Shown: piece after piece, positions 35,610-45,111 of the stretch
Layout of the letters: every line of letters starts with the position of its first letter
Position numbering within the stretch: position 1 is the stretch's first letter
Origin: Peptostreptococcus canis
GTDB lineage: Bacteria > Bacillota > Clostridia > Peptostreptococcales > Peptostreptococcaceae
NCBI RefSeq assembly: GCF_014229965.1
Contig: NZ_JABGBW010000002.1
Location: 239,587-303,586, forward strand
Length of the DNA: 64,000 nt
Direction of reading: 5' to 3'
Program-made: the position numbers and the translations under genes
The notes under the pieces: generated by a model
Databases searched by the model: none
The model's input: only the letters and a program-made list of their open reading frames with translations
Told to the model about the DNA's origin: nothing

Positions 35610-37094
35610 TTATTTGTTTTCAAGTAAAGCTTTTGCAGCTTTTATTACTTCACCCTTTTCATCATAAAAAACTCTTTCTCCATTTATGTATTGATATTTT
35701 TCATGCCCTTTCCCGGTGATTACTATCATATCACCATCTCCAGCTATTTTCATAGCCTTTTCAATAGCCTTTGCTCTATCAACTATTTTATAAATTTCAC
35801 ATTTCGAATCTACAAATGATTCAGCAATATCATCTATAATTTTCATAGGATCTTCATCATCCGGATTATCAGTAGTTATAATACATACATCACATAATTT
35901 CGCTGCTACATCTCCTAATTCTTTTCTTCTTATTGCTGTTCTACCACCTACAGAACCAAATAAACATATCAATCTGGATGGCTTATACATTAAAAGTGTA
36001 TTTAGTACATTTTCAAGGCTCATTCCATTATGCGCATAATCTACTACGACTGTAGCATACGGTAAAACAGGTAAAACCTCTACTCTTCCATCTACCTGTG
36101 CAGTAGATAAAGCTTTTAACATTTTTTCTTTTTCTATCCCCAAATATTTGCAGACAGATATTACAGAAAGAGCATTGTAAATGCTAAATTCTCCCGGAGA
36201 ACTAATATGAGTATTTGTTATACGCTTTCCTTCTTCAATATAATCAAAATTTGCTCCAAGAGATTTTGAATCTCTGGTCAATTTTATATTATCAGCCTTA
36301 AGATCGCTTTTTTTATGAATTGAAAAAGTAAATATCTCACAATTTGCATTGTCAATAATATATTGGGCATTTTCGTCATCTACATTTATTACACCATATT
36401 TACACATTGAAAATAATCTGGATTTACATTCCCTGTAATCTTCAAAAGTAGGATGTTCTTTAGGTCCTATATGATCCGGGGAAAGGTTTGTATATACTCC
36501 TATGTCAAACTTTATATCATCAACTCTATTCATCATCAATCCACCGCTTGACACTTCCATGGCAACACACTTAACACCCGCATTTACCATATCTTTTATA
36601 ATTTTATGCAGTTCATAACTTTCCGGTGTTGTGTTTATAGTTTTTCCTTCAATATCATTATAAAAAACGCCATTAGTTCCAATTACGCCGGTATTGACAC
36701 CTGACTTACATAACACCGTTTTAATATAATTTGTAATTGTAGTCTTTCCTTTAGTTCCGGTCACACCAATTACACTTATCTTTTCCGATGGATTGTCGAA
36801 AAAATTTGATGATGCCCTTGATAAGGCCTTTCTACTATTTTCAACAATAATTTTTATTGAATCTTCCGGTAAGTGTATATTATCATTGATGATAAAAATT
36901 CTACACCCGTTATTATATGCACTATCAATAAACTTATGTCCATCAGTAGTCTCACCCTTTATCGCAACAAATATTGTTCCTTCTTTTGATTTTCTGGAAT
37001 CATAAGTTATCTCATCCACTTCAATTGTATCTAACACTTTTGGATCTAAATTTGATACATATTCAATTCCTTCTAGTATTTTATTGAGTTTCAT
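35610..37094 (-). CDS. murE: UDP-MurNAc-tripeptide synthetase MurE, not of the meso-DAP type
   Basis: Adds the third stem residue to UDP-MurNAc-L-Ala-D-Glu. The 494 residues have the MurE start ITYDSRKSKEGTIFVAIKG, the ATP loop GVTGTKGKTTITNYI (about 110-124), the carbamylated-lysine region and a C-terminal ITGKGHEKYQ. The specificity loop is DNPDDEDP at residues 409-416. Meso-DAP enzymes carry DNPR here, whereas Lys enzymes such as that of Staphylococcus aureus have DNPA. An L-Lys or L-Orn substrate is therefore likely. It is encoded one base after the racemase and third in an operon with a D-amino-acid ligase, away from the dcw cluster. It starts at ATG after AAAGGAGAAATAGT. Confidence 0.93.
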   Translation of the reverse strand: MKLNKILEGIEYVSNLDPKVLDTIEVDEITYDSRKSKEGTIFVAIKGETTDGHKFIDSAYNNGCRIFIINDNIHLPEDSIKIIVENSRKALSRASSNFFDNPSEKISVIGVTGTKGKTTITNYIKTVLCKSGVNTGVIGTNGVFYNDIEGKTINTTPESYELHKIIKDMVNAGVKCVAMEVSSGGLMMNRVDDIKFDIGVYTNLSPDHIGPKEHPTFEDYRECKSRLFSMCKYGVINVDDENAQYIIDNANCEIFTFSIHKKSDLKADNIKLTRDSKSLGANFDYIEEGKRITNTHISSPGEFSIYNALSVISVCKYLGIEKEKMLKALSTAQVDGRVEVLPVLPYATVVVDYAHNGMSLENVLNTLLMYKPSRLICLFGSVGGRTAIRRKELGDVAAKLCDVCIITTDNPDDEDPMKIIDDIAESFVDSKCEIYKIVDRAKAIEKAMKIAGDGDMIVITGKGHEKYQYINGERVFYDEKGEVIKAAKALLENK

Positions 37095-37095
37095 A

Positions 37096-37803
37096 CTATT
37101 TCTCCTTTAGAGTTCTTCCTGATTTTTCAATTGTTTTCATCGCCAATACTTCTGAAGAATCAACAAAAAAATCACCCGGTAAGTTCTCATCTTTTTTTAT
37201 TATAGATAACTCTGTACAACCTAAAATTGCACAATCGCATCCATTTTCTTTTAAAGAGGCAATAACTCTTTTAAAGTCATTCATATCCGCCTTTTTCCCG
37301 GCTTTGACATCATCATATATAAGTTTCATTACAAGTTCTTGTATTTTATTATCCGGAACGTAGTAATCTACAGATTTAGATTCACACATCGACTGATAAA
37401 GTTTTGTCTGTATGTTTCCTGTTGTAGCCAAAATACCTATTTTTCTATGTCCGGTATTTATTGCGTGTTGCACTGTTTCTTCTACCATATTTATAACCGG
37501 TATAGATACATTATTACTTATTTCTTTATAAAAATAATGTGCGGTATTACAGGTCAATACTAAAAAATCTGAACCTGCATTTTCAAGCTTTTTCGCATCT
37601 TTAATTATAATATCCAATGGACTTTCCTCAGACTCACCTATAATATAGGCAGTTCTGTCAGGCGTGCTGGCTCTATTCATAATAATCATATCAACATGCC
37701 CCTGATCCGTTTTCGCGTCAGTCATCTCTACCACCATATCATAAAAGTAGACAGTTGCCATGGGTCCAAGCCCCCCTAATACACCTACTGTTATATTCTC
37801 CAT
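37096..37803 (-). CDS. Aspartate/glutamate racemase family protein
   Basis: Cofactor-independent two-cysteine racemase. The 235 residues carry the paired catalytic cysteines in [12 protein letters not shown] (Cys85) and [12 protein letters not shown] (Cys196), plus the N-terminal [12 protein letters not shown] of the RacD/YgeA-type aspartate racemases. Glutamate racemase MurI has a different N-terminus. Its place between an ATP-grasp ligase and murE suggests that it supplies D-Asp (or another acidic D-amino acid) for the interpeptide bridge. It begins 12 bases after the ligase and ends one base before murE. Confidence 0.88.
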   Translation of the reverse strand: MENITVGVLGGLGPMATVYFYDMVVEMTDAKTDQGHVDMIIMNRASTPDRTAYIIGESEESPLDIIIKDAKKLENAGSDFLVLTCNTAHYFYKEISNNVSIPVINMVEETVQHAINTGHRKIGILATTGNIQTKLYQSMCESKSVDYYVPDNKIQELVMKLIYDDVKAGKKADMNDFKRVIASLKENGCDCAILGCTELSIIKKDENLPGDFFVDSSEVLAMKTIEKSGRTLKEK

Positions 37804-37815
37804 GTTTATTCTCCG

Positions 37816-39027
37816 TTATCTGCAGTATTTTCTGAATTTCTTTTTCTGATTCAGGTTATATAGGAATATATATAAACTTCTCTTAAAGTTTCCACTTAAA
37901 TCATATTTATAGCCGTATGAACTTGCACTTTTCCCACTTGCAACAAGCTCCTTACATTTTTTAACCAATTCCTTATTATGCACATATTTATACACAACTG
38001 AATTGGGAATCACATGCCAGTAAAAAGGATCTTTTTGTATTTTCAAATCCATTTCTTTATTATATACTCTGTCCTCCACAACATACTTAGCAATATTATT
38101 TCCGGAAGAAGTTACATAAAAATTACTTCTTCCTTGTCTTAAATTGATTTCAAATACTTTGAACTTTCCATCCCTATCATCATATTTTATATCAAAATTA
38201 GAAAAACCTACATATCCTATTTTTTCTAAGAAATTTTTATATTTTTCCATCAACTCTTCTTCATATTCGGTTATTATAGCCGCATGGTTACCAATTCCTT
38301 TAGGAGTATGCTCTTCTAAAAGAACATGACCTAAACACATCATCTTTACCTTGGCATTTTGATCAGAATAACAAGTCAACACTCTCATGTTTTCATCCTC
38401 ACCAGGTATAAAATCCTGTATTATCATACTTTTTTCATAACCATGTGAATAAACATCCTTTATTACTTTATCAAATTCTTCCTGATTATGAACAATATAT
38501 GCTTTATTCATACCTTCAAAAGGATTTTGAAAAAATGAAATACTATCAGAAGCCTTAACTATTACAGGATATTTAAATCCAAACTCTCTGGTTTCATCTC
38601 CCTTATTATATATATATGTCTTAGGATAATCCAAACCATATTCCTCGCATACACTATAAAAAGATTCTTTTTCCACCAATCTATTTTTTAATTCAGAATC
38701 GATATATGGAACTACAAATTTTTCTTTTAACTTATCTCTGTTATCTATTATTAATTCGGCATATTCATCTGTACATCCCATTAAAATTAGTATTTCATCA
38801 TTTGAATGTCTAGCCGCTTCATCTAATAAAATTTGAACAAATTTACTTTCATCATTTATATCAGGTGTTACTCTAAAATCTATAATTTTACTATCCTTAG
38901 TAGCTCCCAGATAATATCTCCCAAAAGCAATCGACTTTACTCCATACTGTTCATGAAAAGCTCTTGCAACACTGTAACAGTTTAAATCACCACCACATAA
39001 AATGGGTTGTATTTTTAAATTTTCCAT
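37816..39027 (-). CDS. ATP-grasp carboxylate-amine ligase, probable D-aspartate (or D-glutamate) bridge ligase
   Basis: 403 residues. The N-terminal domain (IQPILCGGDLNCYSVARAFH) is followed by an ATP-grasp core (YPVIVKASDS about 153-162, IIQDFIPGEDENMRVL about 202-217). The metal-binding block is FEINLRQGRSNFYV, about 292-305. Length and layout resemble Enterococcus faecium Asl, which attaches D-Asp to the epsilon-amino group of L-Lys in UDP-MurNAc-pentapeptide and is encoded next to an aspartate racemase. Here a racemase and MurE follow in the same operon. D-Asp and D-Glu cannot be separated from sequence. ATG 39027 follows AGAGGTGAATTTA; the GTG at 39036 is inside the Shine-Dalgarno. No membrane span. 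Confidence 0.8.
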   Translation of the reverse strand: MENLKIQPILCGGDLNCYSVARAFHEQYGVKSIAFGRYYLGATKDSKIIDFRVTPDINDESKFVQILLDEAARHSNDEILILMGCTDEYAELIIDNRDKLKEKFVVPYIDSELKNRLVEKESFYSVCEEYGLDYPKTYIYNKGDETREFGFKYPVIVKASDSISFFQNPFEGMNKAYIVHNQEEFDKVIKDVYSHGYEKSMIIQDFIPGEDENMRVLTCYSDQNAKVKMMCLGHVLLEEHTPKGIGNHAAIITEYEEELMEKYKNFLEKIGYVGFSNFDIKYDDRDGKFKVFEINLRQGRSNFYVTSSGNNIAKYVVEDRVYNKEMDLKIQKDPFYWHVIPNSVVYKYVHNKELVKKCKELVASGKSASSYGYKYDLSGNFKRSLYIFLYNLNQKKKFRKYCR

Positions 39028-39233
39028 TAAATTCACCTCTTAATTTTTTATATAACTGTATAATATTTTTTAATCTCAATATCATTTTTTAGAATATTCG
39101 ACTCATAAATTTATTTTTTTTCATAAATATCCTTTTATACATTAAATATGATATATCATATTAACCTTTTTTTCAATACAGATATACACACAAATAAGTG
39201 TATAATCATATTATTTTATAAAATTGATAATGA

Positions 39234-40151
39234 TTATTTTTTATTGTACCTTTCTTTTATTTCATCAAATATTTCTGCATATTTTATTTCTTTTATCTTT
39301 GGAGACAATTTAATTATTCTTCTCTCTCCGAAGTACTGTTTTTTCAGTATTTCTTCTCTTTCTTTAATAAGTTTTTGCATTTTGATTATCTTTTCTTTTT
39401 TAAATTCACTTATAAATTCAACTTTTTCATTTTTATACTTGTCAATATTTGTCTTAATGGCTTTTTTTCCGCCTTCTATTTCATCACTTATATATCTCTT
39501 TTTCTCAGAAATTTCATCAACCACCGGTCCGGCTTTTTCTGCTATAAGTAATGTATTGTCACTCACATTTTCACCTATAAAATCACTTATTTCATAAATG
39601 TCATTTTGTAACTTAGATAGTATTTCTAACTTTTTATTAAATTTTAATACTGACTGTATAGACGCCAATGTATCTATCATTATTACAATAAAAAATATTA
39701 TACAAAATATAATAATAACTTTTAAACTAAAAAATAATGTTATTTTTTCTATCAATGAATGAATATCCCTAATAAGTAAAATTCCTCCTATTCCCCAATA
39801 TATAGCAAATTGAACACATACATATCCCCCAATATTAAATGGCACATCGGAATAATCCCACCATTTTTTATGAAATACCTTATCTAAAAATAAACCTGCA
39901 AAATACTCTAACATAGTACAAAATATTGCAGAACCTGCAAATAATAAAAGTAAGTTATCTTTCAGTGGCTCCAATAAATATATAATTACCACTGAACCAA
40001 ATCCATAAATTGGACAAACCGTTCCAGCAAGAAAACCTCTATTAATAAACTTTCCACATGTTATAGCATGATAAGCAACTTCTATTATCCATCCCAAAAA
40101 TGCATACACAAAAAAATAAAAAAAATATATATAAATTAAGTTTTCTTTCAT
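39234..40151 (-). CDS. CmpB-like membrane protein (putative ABC-transporter type IV) with coiled-coil tail
   Basis: About 305 residues. The N-terminal half has about five membrane spans and the family blocks FFVYAFLGWIIEVAYHA, NRGFLAGTVCPIYGFG and KKWWDYSDVPFNIGGYVC, typical of the CmpB family (PF06541). The C-terminal 120 residues are charged, Lys/Glu-rich and predicted to form a coiled coil. No ATPase gene is adjacent, so the transporter label is not supported by context. The start at 40151 follows AAAGGATTGATAAAA; the longer frame lacks a Shine-Dalgarno. It is monocistronic and divergent from maf. Confidence 0.82.
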   Translation of the reverse strand: MKENLIYIYFFYFFVYAFLGWIIEVAYHAITCGKFINRGFLAGTVCPIYGFGSVVIIYLLEPLKDNLLLLFAGSAIFCTMLEYFAGLFLDKVFHKKWWDYSDVPFNIGGYVCVQFAIYWGIGGILLIRDIHSLIEKITLFFSLKVIIIFCIIFFIVIMIDTLASIQSVLKFNKKLEILSKLQNDIYEISDFIGENVSDNTLLIAEKAGPVVDEISEKKRYISDEIEGGKKAIKTNIDKYKNEKVEFISEFKKEKIIKMQKLIKEREEILKKQYFGERRIIKLSPKIKEIKYAEIFDEIKERYNKK

Positions 40152-40418
40152 TTTTATCAATCCTTTCAATTTTTTATCAACTATTATATTTTTATTATAA
40201 ATCACTAAATTTAAAGTATCCTTAAATTTTATTTTAAAGTAATGTCTTTAATCTTTTTAAATAAAACCATACTCTTATATTAAAATTTTAAAAAAAAATC
40301 CATATTTCTTACTTTCTAATGTTTAATAATAATTTTTATACTTTATTTAATATCCAATTTGTATTAATATGTAACTATAAAAAATAAATATATAATATTA
40401 CTTTAAAGGAGAAAAAAA

Positions 40419-41021
40419 ATGGATATTATACTTGCAAGCAGATCCCCAAGAAGAAAAGAACTTCTAGAAATGTGCGGGCTAAAATTTAAAACTATATCTT
40501 CAACTATAAATGAAGATGCAATTGCTAAAAAAATATATGATAAATACAATGAGTTATCTTCTTTTGAAAAAGCAGACAAACTTACATACAATCTCGCTTT
40601 TGAAAAAGCAAATTCAGTTTTCAAGAAAAATAAAAATTCAGTAGTAATTGGCTCGGATACCATAGTCGTAAGCGAAAACTCTATTCTAGGAAAACCTAAG
40701 AACGATGAAGCTGCCTATGATATGTTGGTATCACTTTGCGGAAAAAAACATCGTGTCTACACCGGTTTAAGCATAATATCTAAAGAAAGAATAGATACCT
40801 TTACAACATTTACCGAGGTAGAATTTTTCCCTTTTGACGAATATATGAATAATATAATAAAAAAATATATAGATACAAAGTCCCCCTTGGATAAAGCTGG
40901 CGGATATGGAATACAAGATATGGGTGCTCTATTAGTAAAAGAAATAAAAGGTGATTATTACACAGTAATGGGATTGCCTATCTCTCTTCTATATAGAAAA
41001 CTTATACAAAAAACCGAATAA
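40419..41021 (+). CDS. maf: Maf-like nucleoside triphosphate pyrophosphatase
   Basis: Hydrolyses non-canonical or pyrimidine nucleoside triphosphates to monophosphates, and is historically linked to septum formation. The 200 residues are standard. Family motifs are LASRSPRRKELLEMCGL (about 5-21), VIGSDTIVV, LGKPKNDEAAYDML, KHRVYTGLSI, DKAGGYGIQDMGA and YTVMGLPISLL. It starts at ATG after AAAGGAGAAAAAAA. Single gene ending in a strong terminator. Confidence 0.95.
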   Translation: MDIILASRSPRRKELLEMCGLKFKTISSTINEDAIAKKIYDKYNELSSFEKADKLTYNLAFEKANSVFKKNKNSVVIGSDTIVVSENSILGKPKNDEAAYDMLVSLCGKKHRVYTGLSIISKERIDTFTTFTEVEFFPFDEYMNNIIKKYIDTKSPLDKAGGYGIQDMGALLVKEIKGDYYTVMGLPISLLYRKLIQKTE

Positions 41022-41041
41022 ATTCATATTTTCCTGACTTT

Positions 41042-41081
41042 AAAAATACCCCTCAACATTTTTACATTGAGGGGTATTTTT
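41042..41081. terminator. Bidirectional terminator between maf and nifJ
   Basis: Perfect 15-bp stem AAAAATACCCCTCAA/TTGAGGGGTATTTTT with a 10-base loop, 20 bases after maf and 28 bases after the end of the convergent nifJ. Confidence 0.9.
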
Positions 41082-41109
41082 GATTTTATTTTAGACTTTA
41101 TGATGTAAA

Positions 41110-44100
41110 TTACATCATTTCTGCCATTCTTTTATATCCTTCATATCTTTCTTTAGCATTCTGTTCTGCCATAGCAAATAGTTCTTCACTTTCTTCTGGG
41201 AACATTTTAGCTATTGAAGCATATCTGTTCTGACCCATTATAAATTCTCTGAATGATTCAGTTGGTTCTTTAGAATCAAGAATAAATGGATTCTTTCCTT
41301 CTTCTTTTAGGTTTGGATTGTATCTGTATAAATGCCAATATCCACATTTAACTGCGTCTGATTCATTTTCTACTGATTTACCCATTCCTTTTTTAATTCC
41401 ATGGTTTATACATGGAGCGTAAGCAATAATTAAAGAAGGACCGTTGTGTCTTTCAGCTTCTAACATAGCCTTTAAGAAATGATTCTTATCAGCACCAATA
41501 GCGACCTGAGCAACGTATACATTTCCATATGTAGTAGCCATCATTCCAAGGTCTTTTTTCTTAGACCTCTTACCTGCTGCTGCAAATTTAGCCATTGCTG
41601 CAATTGGAGTGGCTTTAGAGGATTGTCCACCTGTATTAGAGTATACTTCTGTATCAAATACAAGTACATTGACATCTTCTCCTGACGCAAGAACGTGATC
41701 TAATCCACCATAACCAATGTCATAAGCCCATCCATCTCCACCAAGAATCCAATGAGATCTCTTAACATAATAATCACTTAATTCGGCTAACTTAGAAGAT
41801 ATTTCTGGGAATTTATCTTCAGCTACATATTTTTTAATCAACGTGTCAAATGCCTGACTTGTATTTACTGTAGTATCACCATTATACATATTTTCAAGGT
41901 ATTCAGTTATAACAGTCTTATCTGATTCCGGAGCTATAGATAATAACTCTTCAGCAAGACCTTTAACTCTATTTCTTAACTGCTTAACAGCTAAGTACAT
42001 ACCATATCCATATTCAGCATTATCTTCAAATAATGAATTTGCCCAAGATGGACCCTTACCTTCATGGTTTACTGTATATGGTGTTGCCGGAGCTGATGCC
42101 CCCCAGATTGATGAACATCCCGTAGCATTTGCAACCATCATTCTTGGTCCAAATAATTGAGTTGCTAACTTCATATAAGCTGTTTCTCCACAACCCGCAC
42201 AAGCACCTGAGAATTCAAGAAGTGGTTGTCTAAACTGAGAACCCTTTATAGTATTAACTGGCATAGCATTTGGCTTAGCAGAAACTTTAGTGAAATCAGT
42301 TGCAAAATACCAATTAGCTTCTTGCTGTTCTTTTTGTTCTTCCATTGGCTTCATGATAAGAGCTTTAGTCTTAGCCGGACAAATATCAGCACAGTTTCCA
42401 CAACCAGTACAATCCATAGCTGATACTTGGATTCTATACTGTAATCCTTCTAATCCCTTACCCATAGCTTTTTTAGTTTCAAATCCTTCCGGAGCATTTT
42501 TAACTTCTTCTTCTGTCAATAAAAATGGTCTAATAGCTGCATGAGGACATACTAATGAACATTGGTTACATTGAATACAGTTATCAATCTGCCATTCTGG
42601 AACATCTACAGCTATACATCTTTTTTCATAAGCTGCAGTACCAGCTGGAAAATGACCATCTTCCCTACCATTAAATGCAGATACCGGTAAACTATTACCT
42701 TCAACGGCATTCATAGGTCTTAATATATTCTTGATAAATTCCGGTTCATTTGAAGCAACAGCCTCTTCATCAACCGCATCCGCCCAAGAAGCTGGAACCT
42801 CTACTTTAACAAGAGCATTCGCTCCTTTATCAACGGCTTCAAAATTCATATTTATAATTTTATCACCCTTTTTACCATAAGTCTTAACAATAGAATCTTT
42901 TAAATATCTAATGGCATCATCTTGAGGTATTATCTCTGCAAGTTTAAAGAATGCAGATTGACAAATCATATTTATTCTATTTCCTAATCCTATTTCTTTT
43001 GCTATGTTGACAGCATCCAAAGTGTAGAACTTGATATCATTTCTAGCAATATATCTCTTTAACTTAGCTGGTAAATTCTCATCTAATTCTTCTGAAGACC
43101 ATATTGTATTTAATACAAAAGTCCCACCCTTCTTTAATCCTTTAATCACATCATACTGGTACACATAACTTTGTTTGTGACAAGCAATATAATCTGCTTC
43201 GTCTAATAGATAAGTAGATCTAATTGGAGTGTCACCAAATCTTAAGTGAGACATAGTTACACCACCAGATTTCTTTGAATCATAGTCAAAGTAAGCCTGT
43301 ACATACTTGTTAGTATTATCACCAATAATCTTAATCGCCTGTTTATTGGCTCCAACAGTACCATCTGAACCAAGTCCCCAGAACTTACATCTTACTGTTC
43401 CCGGCTGTGCTATTTTAATTTCATTTTTGATTTCCAATGAGTTATTTGTAACGTCATCAACTATACTTAATACAAACCTATCCTTAGGTTTTTCAGAAGT
43501 TAAGTTATCAAATGCTGCCATTAAGTCAGTAGGAATAACATCTTTCGAACCTAGACCATATCTACCACCTATAATTATTGGAGCATTTTCTTTACCATAG
43601 TAAATATCTCTAATATCTAAGTATAGAGGTTCACCATTTGCACCCGGTTCTTTTGTTCTATCTAATACAACTATTCTTTCAACAGTATTTGGCATAGCTT
43701 TTAAGAAGTGTTCTGTAGAAAAAGGTCTATATAAATGTACTTTTACCAAACCATATTTTCCGCCCTTAGCATTTAATACATCTATTAATTCCTCGGCTGT
43801 TTCTGTAACAGATCCCATTGCAACCATTACATACTTAGCATCTTCTGCACCGTAATAATCAAATAATCCATGCTTTCTTCCTGTCAATTCTGACATTTTT
43901 TCCATATACTTTTCTACAATGCCTACCATATCATTATAGTATTTATTAGAAGCCTCTCTTGCCTGGAAATAAATATCAGGGTTCTGAGCAGTACCTCTAG
44001 TAACCGGATTATTTGGAGATAGTGATTTATCTCTAAATTCTTTAACCGCATCAAAATTTAGTAACTTAGCATAATCTTCGTTTTCCAGTAATTCTATCTT

Positions 44101-44643
44101 CTGTATTTCGTGAGAAGTCCTGAATCCGTCAAAGAAATGGATAAAAGGTAATTTACCTTCAATAGCAGAATAATGTGCAACCGGTGCAATATCAGCAACT
44201 TCTTGAACAGATCCTGAAGCTAATAAACAACATCCCGTCATTCTAGCGGCCATAACATCTTGATGATCGCCAAATATTGAAAGCGCTTGAGATGCAAGAG
44301 CACGTGCAGAAACATGGAATACACCCGGTAGTAATTCTCCTGAACATTTAAACATATTTGGTAGCATCAATAAAAGTCCTTGTGATGCAGTATAAGTTGA
44401 TGTAAGTGCACCTGCAGCAAGAGAACCATGGAATGCTCCCGCAGCTCCACCTTCTGACTGCATTTCAACAACTTCAACAACTTGTCCAAAAATATTTTTT
44501 CTTCCTTGTGAAGCCCATTCATCAACAACTTCAGCCATTGTTGAAGAAGGAGTTATTGGGTAAATTGCAGCAACATCAGTAAAGGCATATGATACATGAG
44601 CAGCAGCAGTATTACCATCGACTGTTTTCATAAATTTAGCCAT
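41110..44643 (-). CDS. nifJ: Pyruvate:ferredoxin (flavodoxin) oxidoreductase
   Basis: Single-chain PFOR that oxidises pyruvate to acetyl-CoA and CO2, reducing ferredoxin. The 1,177 residues match homodimeric PFORs. The domain order is as expected. Domain I is at the N-terminus (YPITPSSTMAEVVDEWASQG). The gamma/delta part follows (WGLGSDGTVGANKQAIKIIG). The 2x[4Fe-4S] ferredoxin domain has CIQCNQCSLVCPHAAIRP and CTGCGNCADICPAKTKAL (about 690-770). The TPP domain comes last, with GCGETAYMK, GDGWAYDIGYGGLDH and VLVFDTEVYSNTGGQSSK. The ATG follows AGGAGGAATAAAATT. PPDK in the same window acts on the same metabolite, pyruvate. Confidence 0.97.
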   Translation of the reverse strand: MAKFMKTVDGNTAAAHVSYAFTDVAAIYPITPSSTMAEVVDEWASQGRKNIFGQVVEVVEMQSEGGAAGAFHGSLAAGALTSTYTASQGLLLMLPNMFKCSGELLPGVFHVSARALASQALSIFGDHQDVMAARMTGCCLLASGSVQEVADIAPVAHYSAIEGKLPFIHFFDGFRTSHEIQKIELLENEDYAKLLNFDAVKEFRDKSLSPNNPVTRGTAQNPDIYFQAREASNKYYNDMVGIVEKYMEKMSELTGRKHGLFDYYGAEDAKYVMVAMGSVTETAEELIDVLNAKGGKYGLVKVHLYRPFSTEHFLKAMPNTVERIVVLDRTKEPGANGEPLYLDIRDIYYGKENAPIIIGGRYGLGSKDVIPTDLMAAFDNLTSEKPKDRFVLSIVDDVTNNSLEIKNEIKIAQPGTVRCKFWGLGSDGTVGANKQAIKIIGDNTNKYVQAYFDYDSKKSGGVTMSHLRFGDTPIRSTYLLDEADYIACHKQSYVYQYDVIKGLKKGGTFVLNTIWSSEELDENLPAKLKRYIARNDIKFYTLDAVNIAKEIGLGNRINMICQSAFFKLAEIIPQDDAIRYLKDSIVKTYGKKGDKIINMNFEAVDKGANALVKVEVPASWADAVDEEAVASNEPEFIKNILRPMNAVEGNSLPVSAFNGREDGHFPAGTAAYEKRCIAVDVPEWQIDNCIQCNQCSLVCPHAAIRPFLLTEEEVKNAPEGFETKKAMGKGLEGLQYRIQVSAMDCTGCGNCADICPAKTKALIMKPMEEQKEQQEANWYFATDFTKVSAKPNAMPVNTIKGSQFRQPLLEFSGACAGCGETAYMKLATQLFGPRMMVANATGCSSIWGASAPATPYTVNHEGKGPSWANSLFEDNAEYGYGMYLAVKQLRNRVKGLAEELLSIAPESDKTVITEYLENMYNGDTTVNTSQAFDTLIKKYVAEDKFPEISSKLAELSDYYVKRSHWILGGDGWAYDIGYGGLDHVLASGEDVNVLVFDTEVYSNTGGQSSKATPIAAMAKFAAAGKRSKKKDLGMMATTYGNVYVAQVAIGADKNHFLKAMLEAERHNGPSLIIAYAPCINHGIKKGMGKSVENESDAVKCGYWHLYRYNPNLKEEGKNPFILDSKEPTESFREFIMGQNRYASIAKMFPEESEELFAMAEQNAKERYEGYKRMAEMM

Positions 44644-45111
44644 AATTTTATTCCTCCTTAAGAATAATATTAAAATTGTCTTTTGTATACAATATGAAAC
44701 AAATGTATCTCCTATAAGTAAATTATGTTATATTATATATTCTCAATTGATTTATAGGATATCAACAGATGTTCATATTTAATTAATAAAGCCATAGTTT
44801 AAGATTTATTTTCTTAGAAATATAACTAACAATAAAAATCTTAACCATTAAGACTAATTATACTAAAAAAAAATTGAAAAATCAACTTAGTAAATAAATT
44901 AACATTTATACATTTACTCAAAAAAAACTTAATTTTATTTCAAAAAACATTTTTAACCTAAAAAAAATAATTATTAACCCTTATATACTTATTTTTAAAA
45001 GATATAAATACAAGAATTAATAATTATAAAAAGTTTTATATGCATTTTTTTGTATATTTTTCAGATAAGACTCGCTATATTAAAGTATTTATAAAATAAT
45101 ATATTTTTATT
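44644..45111 (-). other. Intergenic region with the nifJ leader
   Basis: 468 AT-rich bases upstream of nifJ. It contains the promoter at 44857-44885 and hence a leader of about 205 bases. A 6-bp hairpin (TCTTAATGGTTAAGA) lies near the likely transcript start, and a TTGTATACAA palindrome is about 45 bases before the start codon. The part beyond 44890 shows no gene or clear structure; a terminator for the upstream phosphatase gene was not evident. Confidence 0.45.
44857..44885 (-). promoter_or_regulatory. Probable nifJ promoter
   Basis: Minus strand TTGATT (44885-44880), 17-base spacer and TATAAT (44862-44857), about 215 bases upstream of the nifJ start codon. Confidence 0.55.

Noticed and set aside
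39148..39597. Hydrophobic plus-strand frame opposite the CmpB-like gene
   Set aside because: It is the complement of the Lys/Glu-rich coiled-coil codons and has no Shine-Dalgarno.
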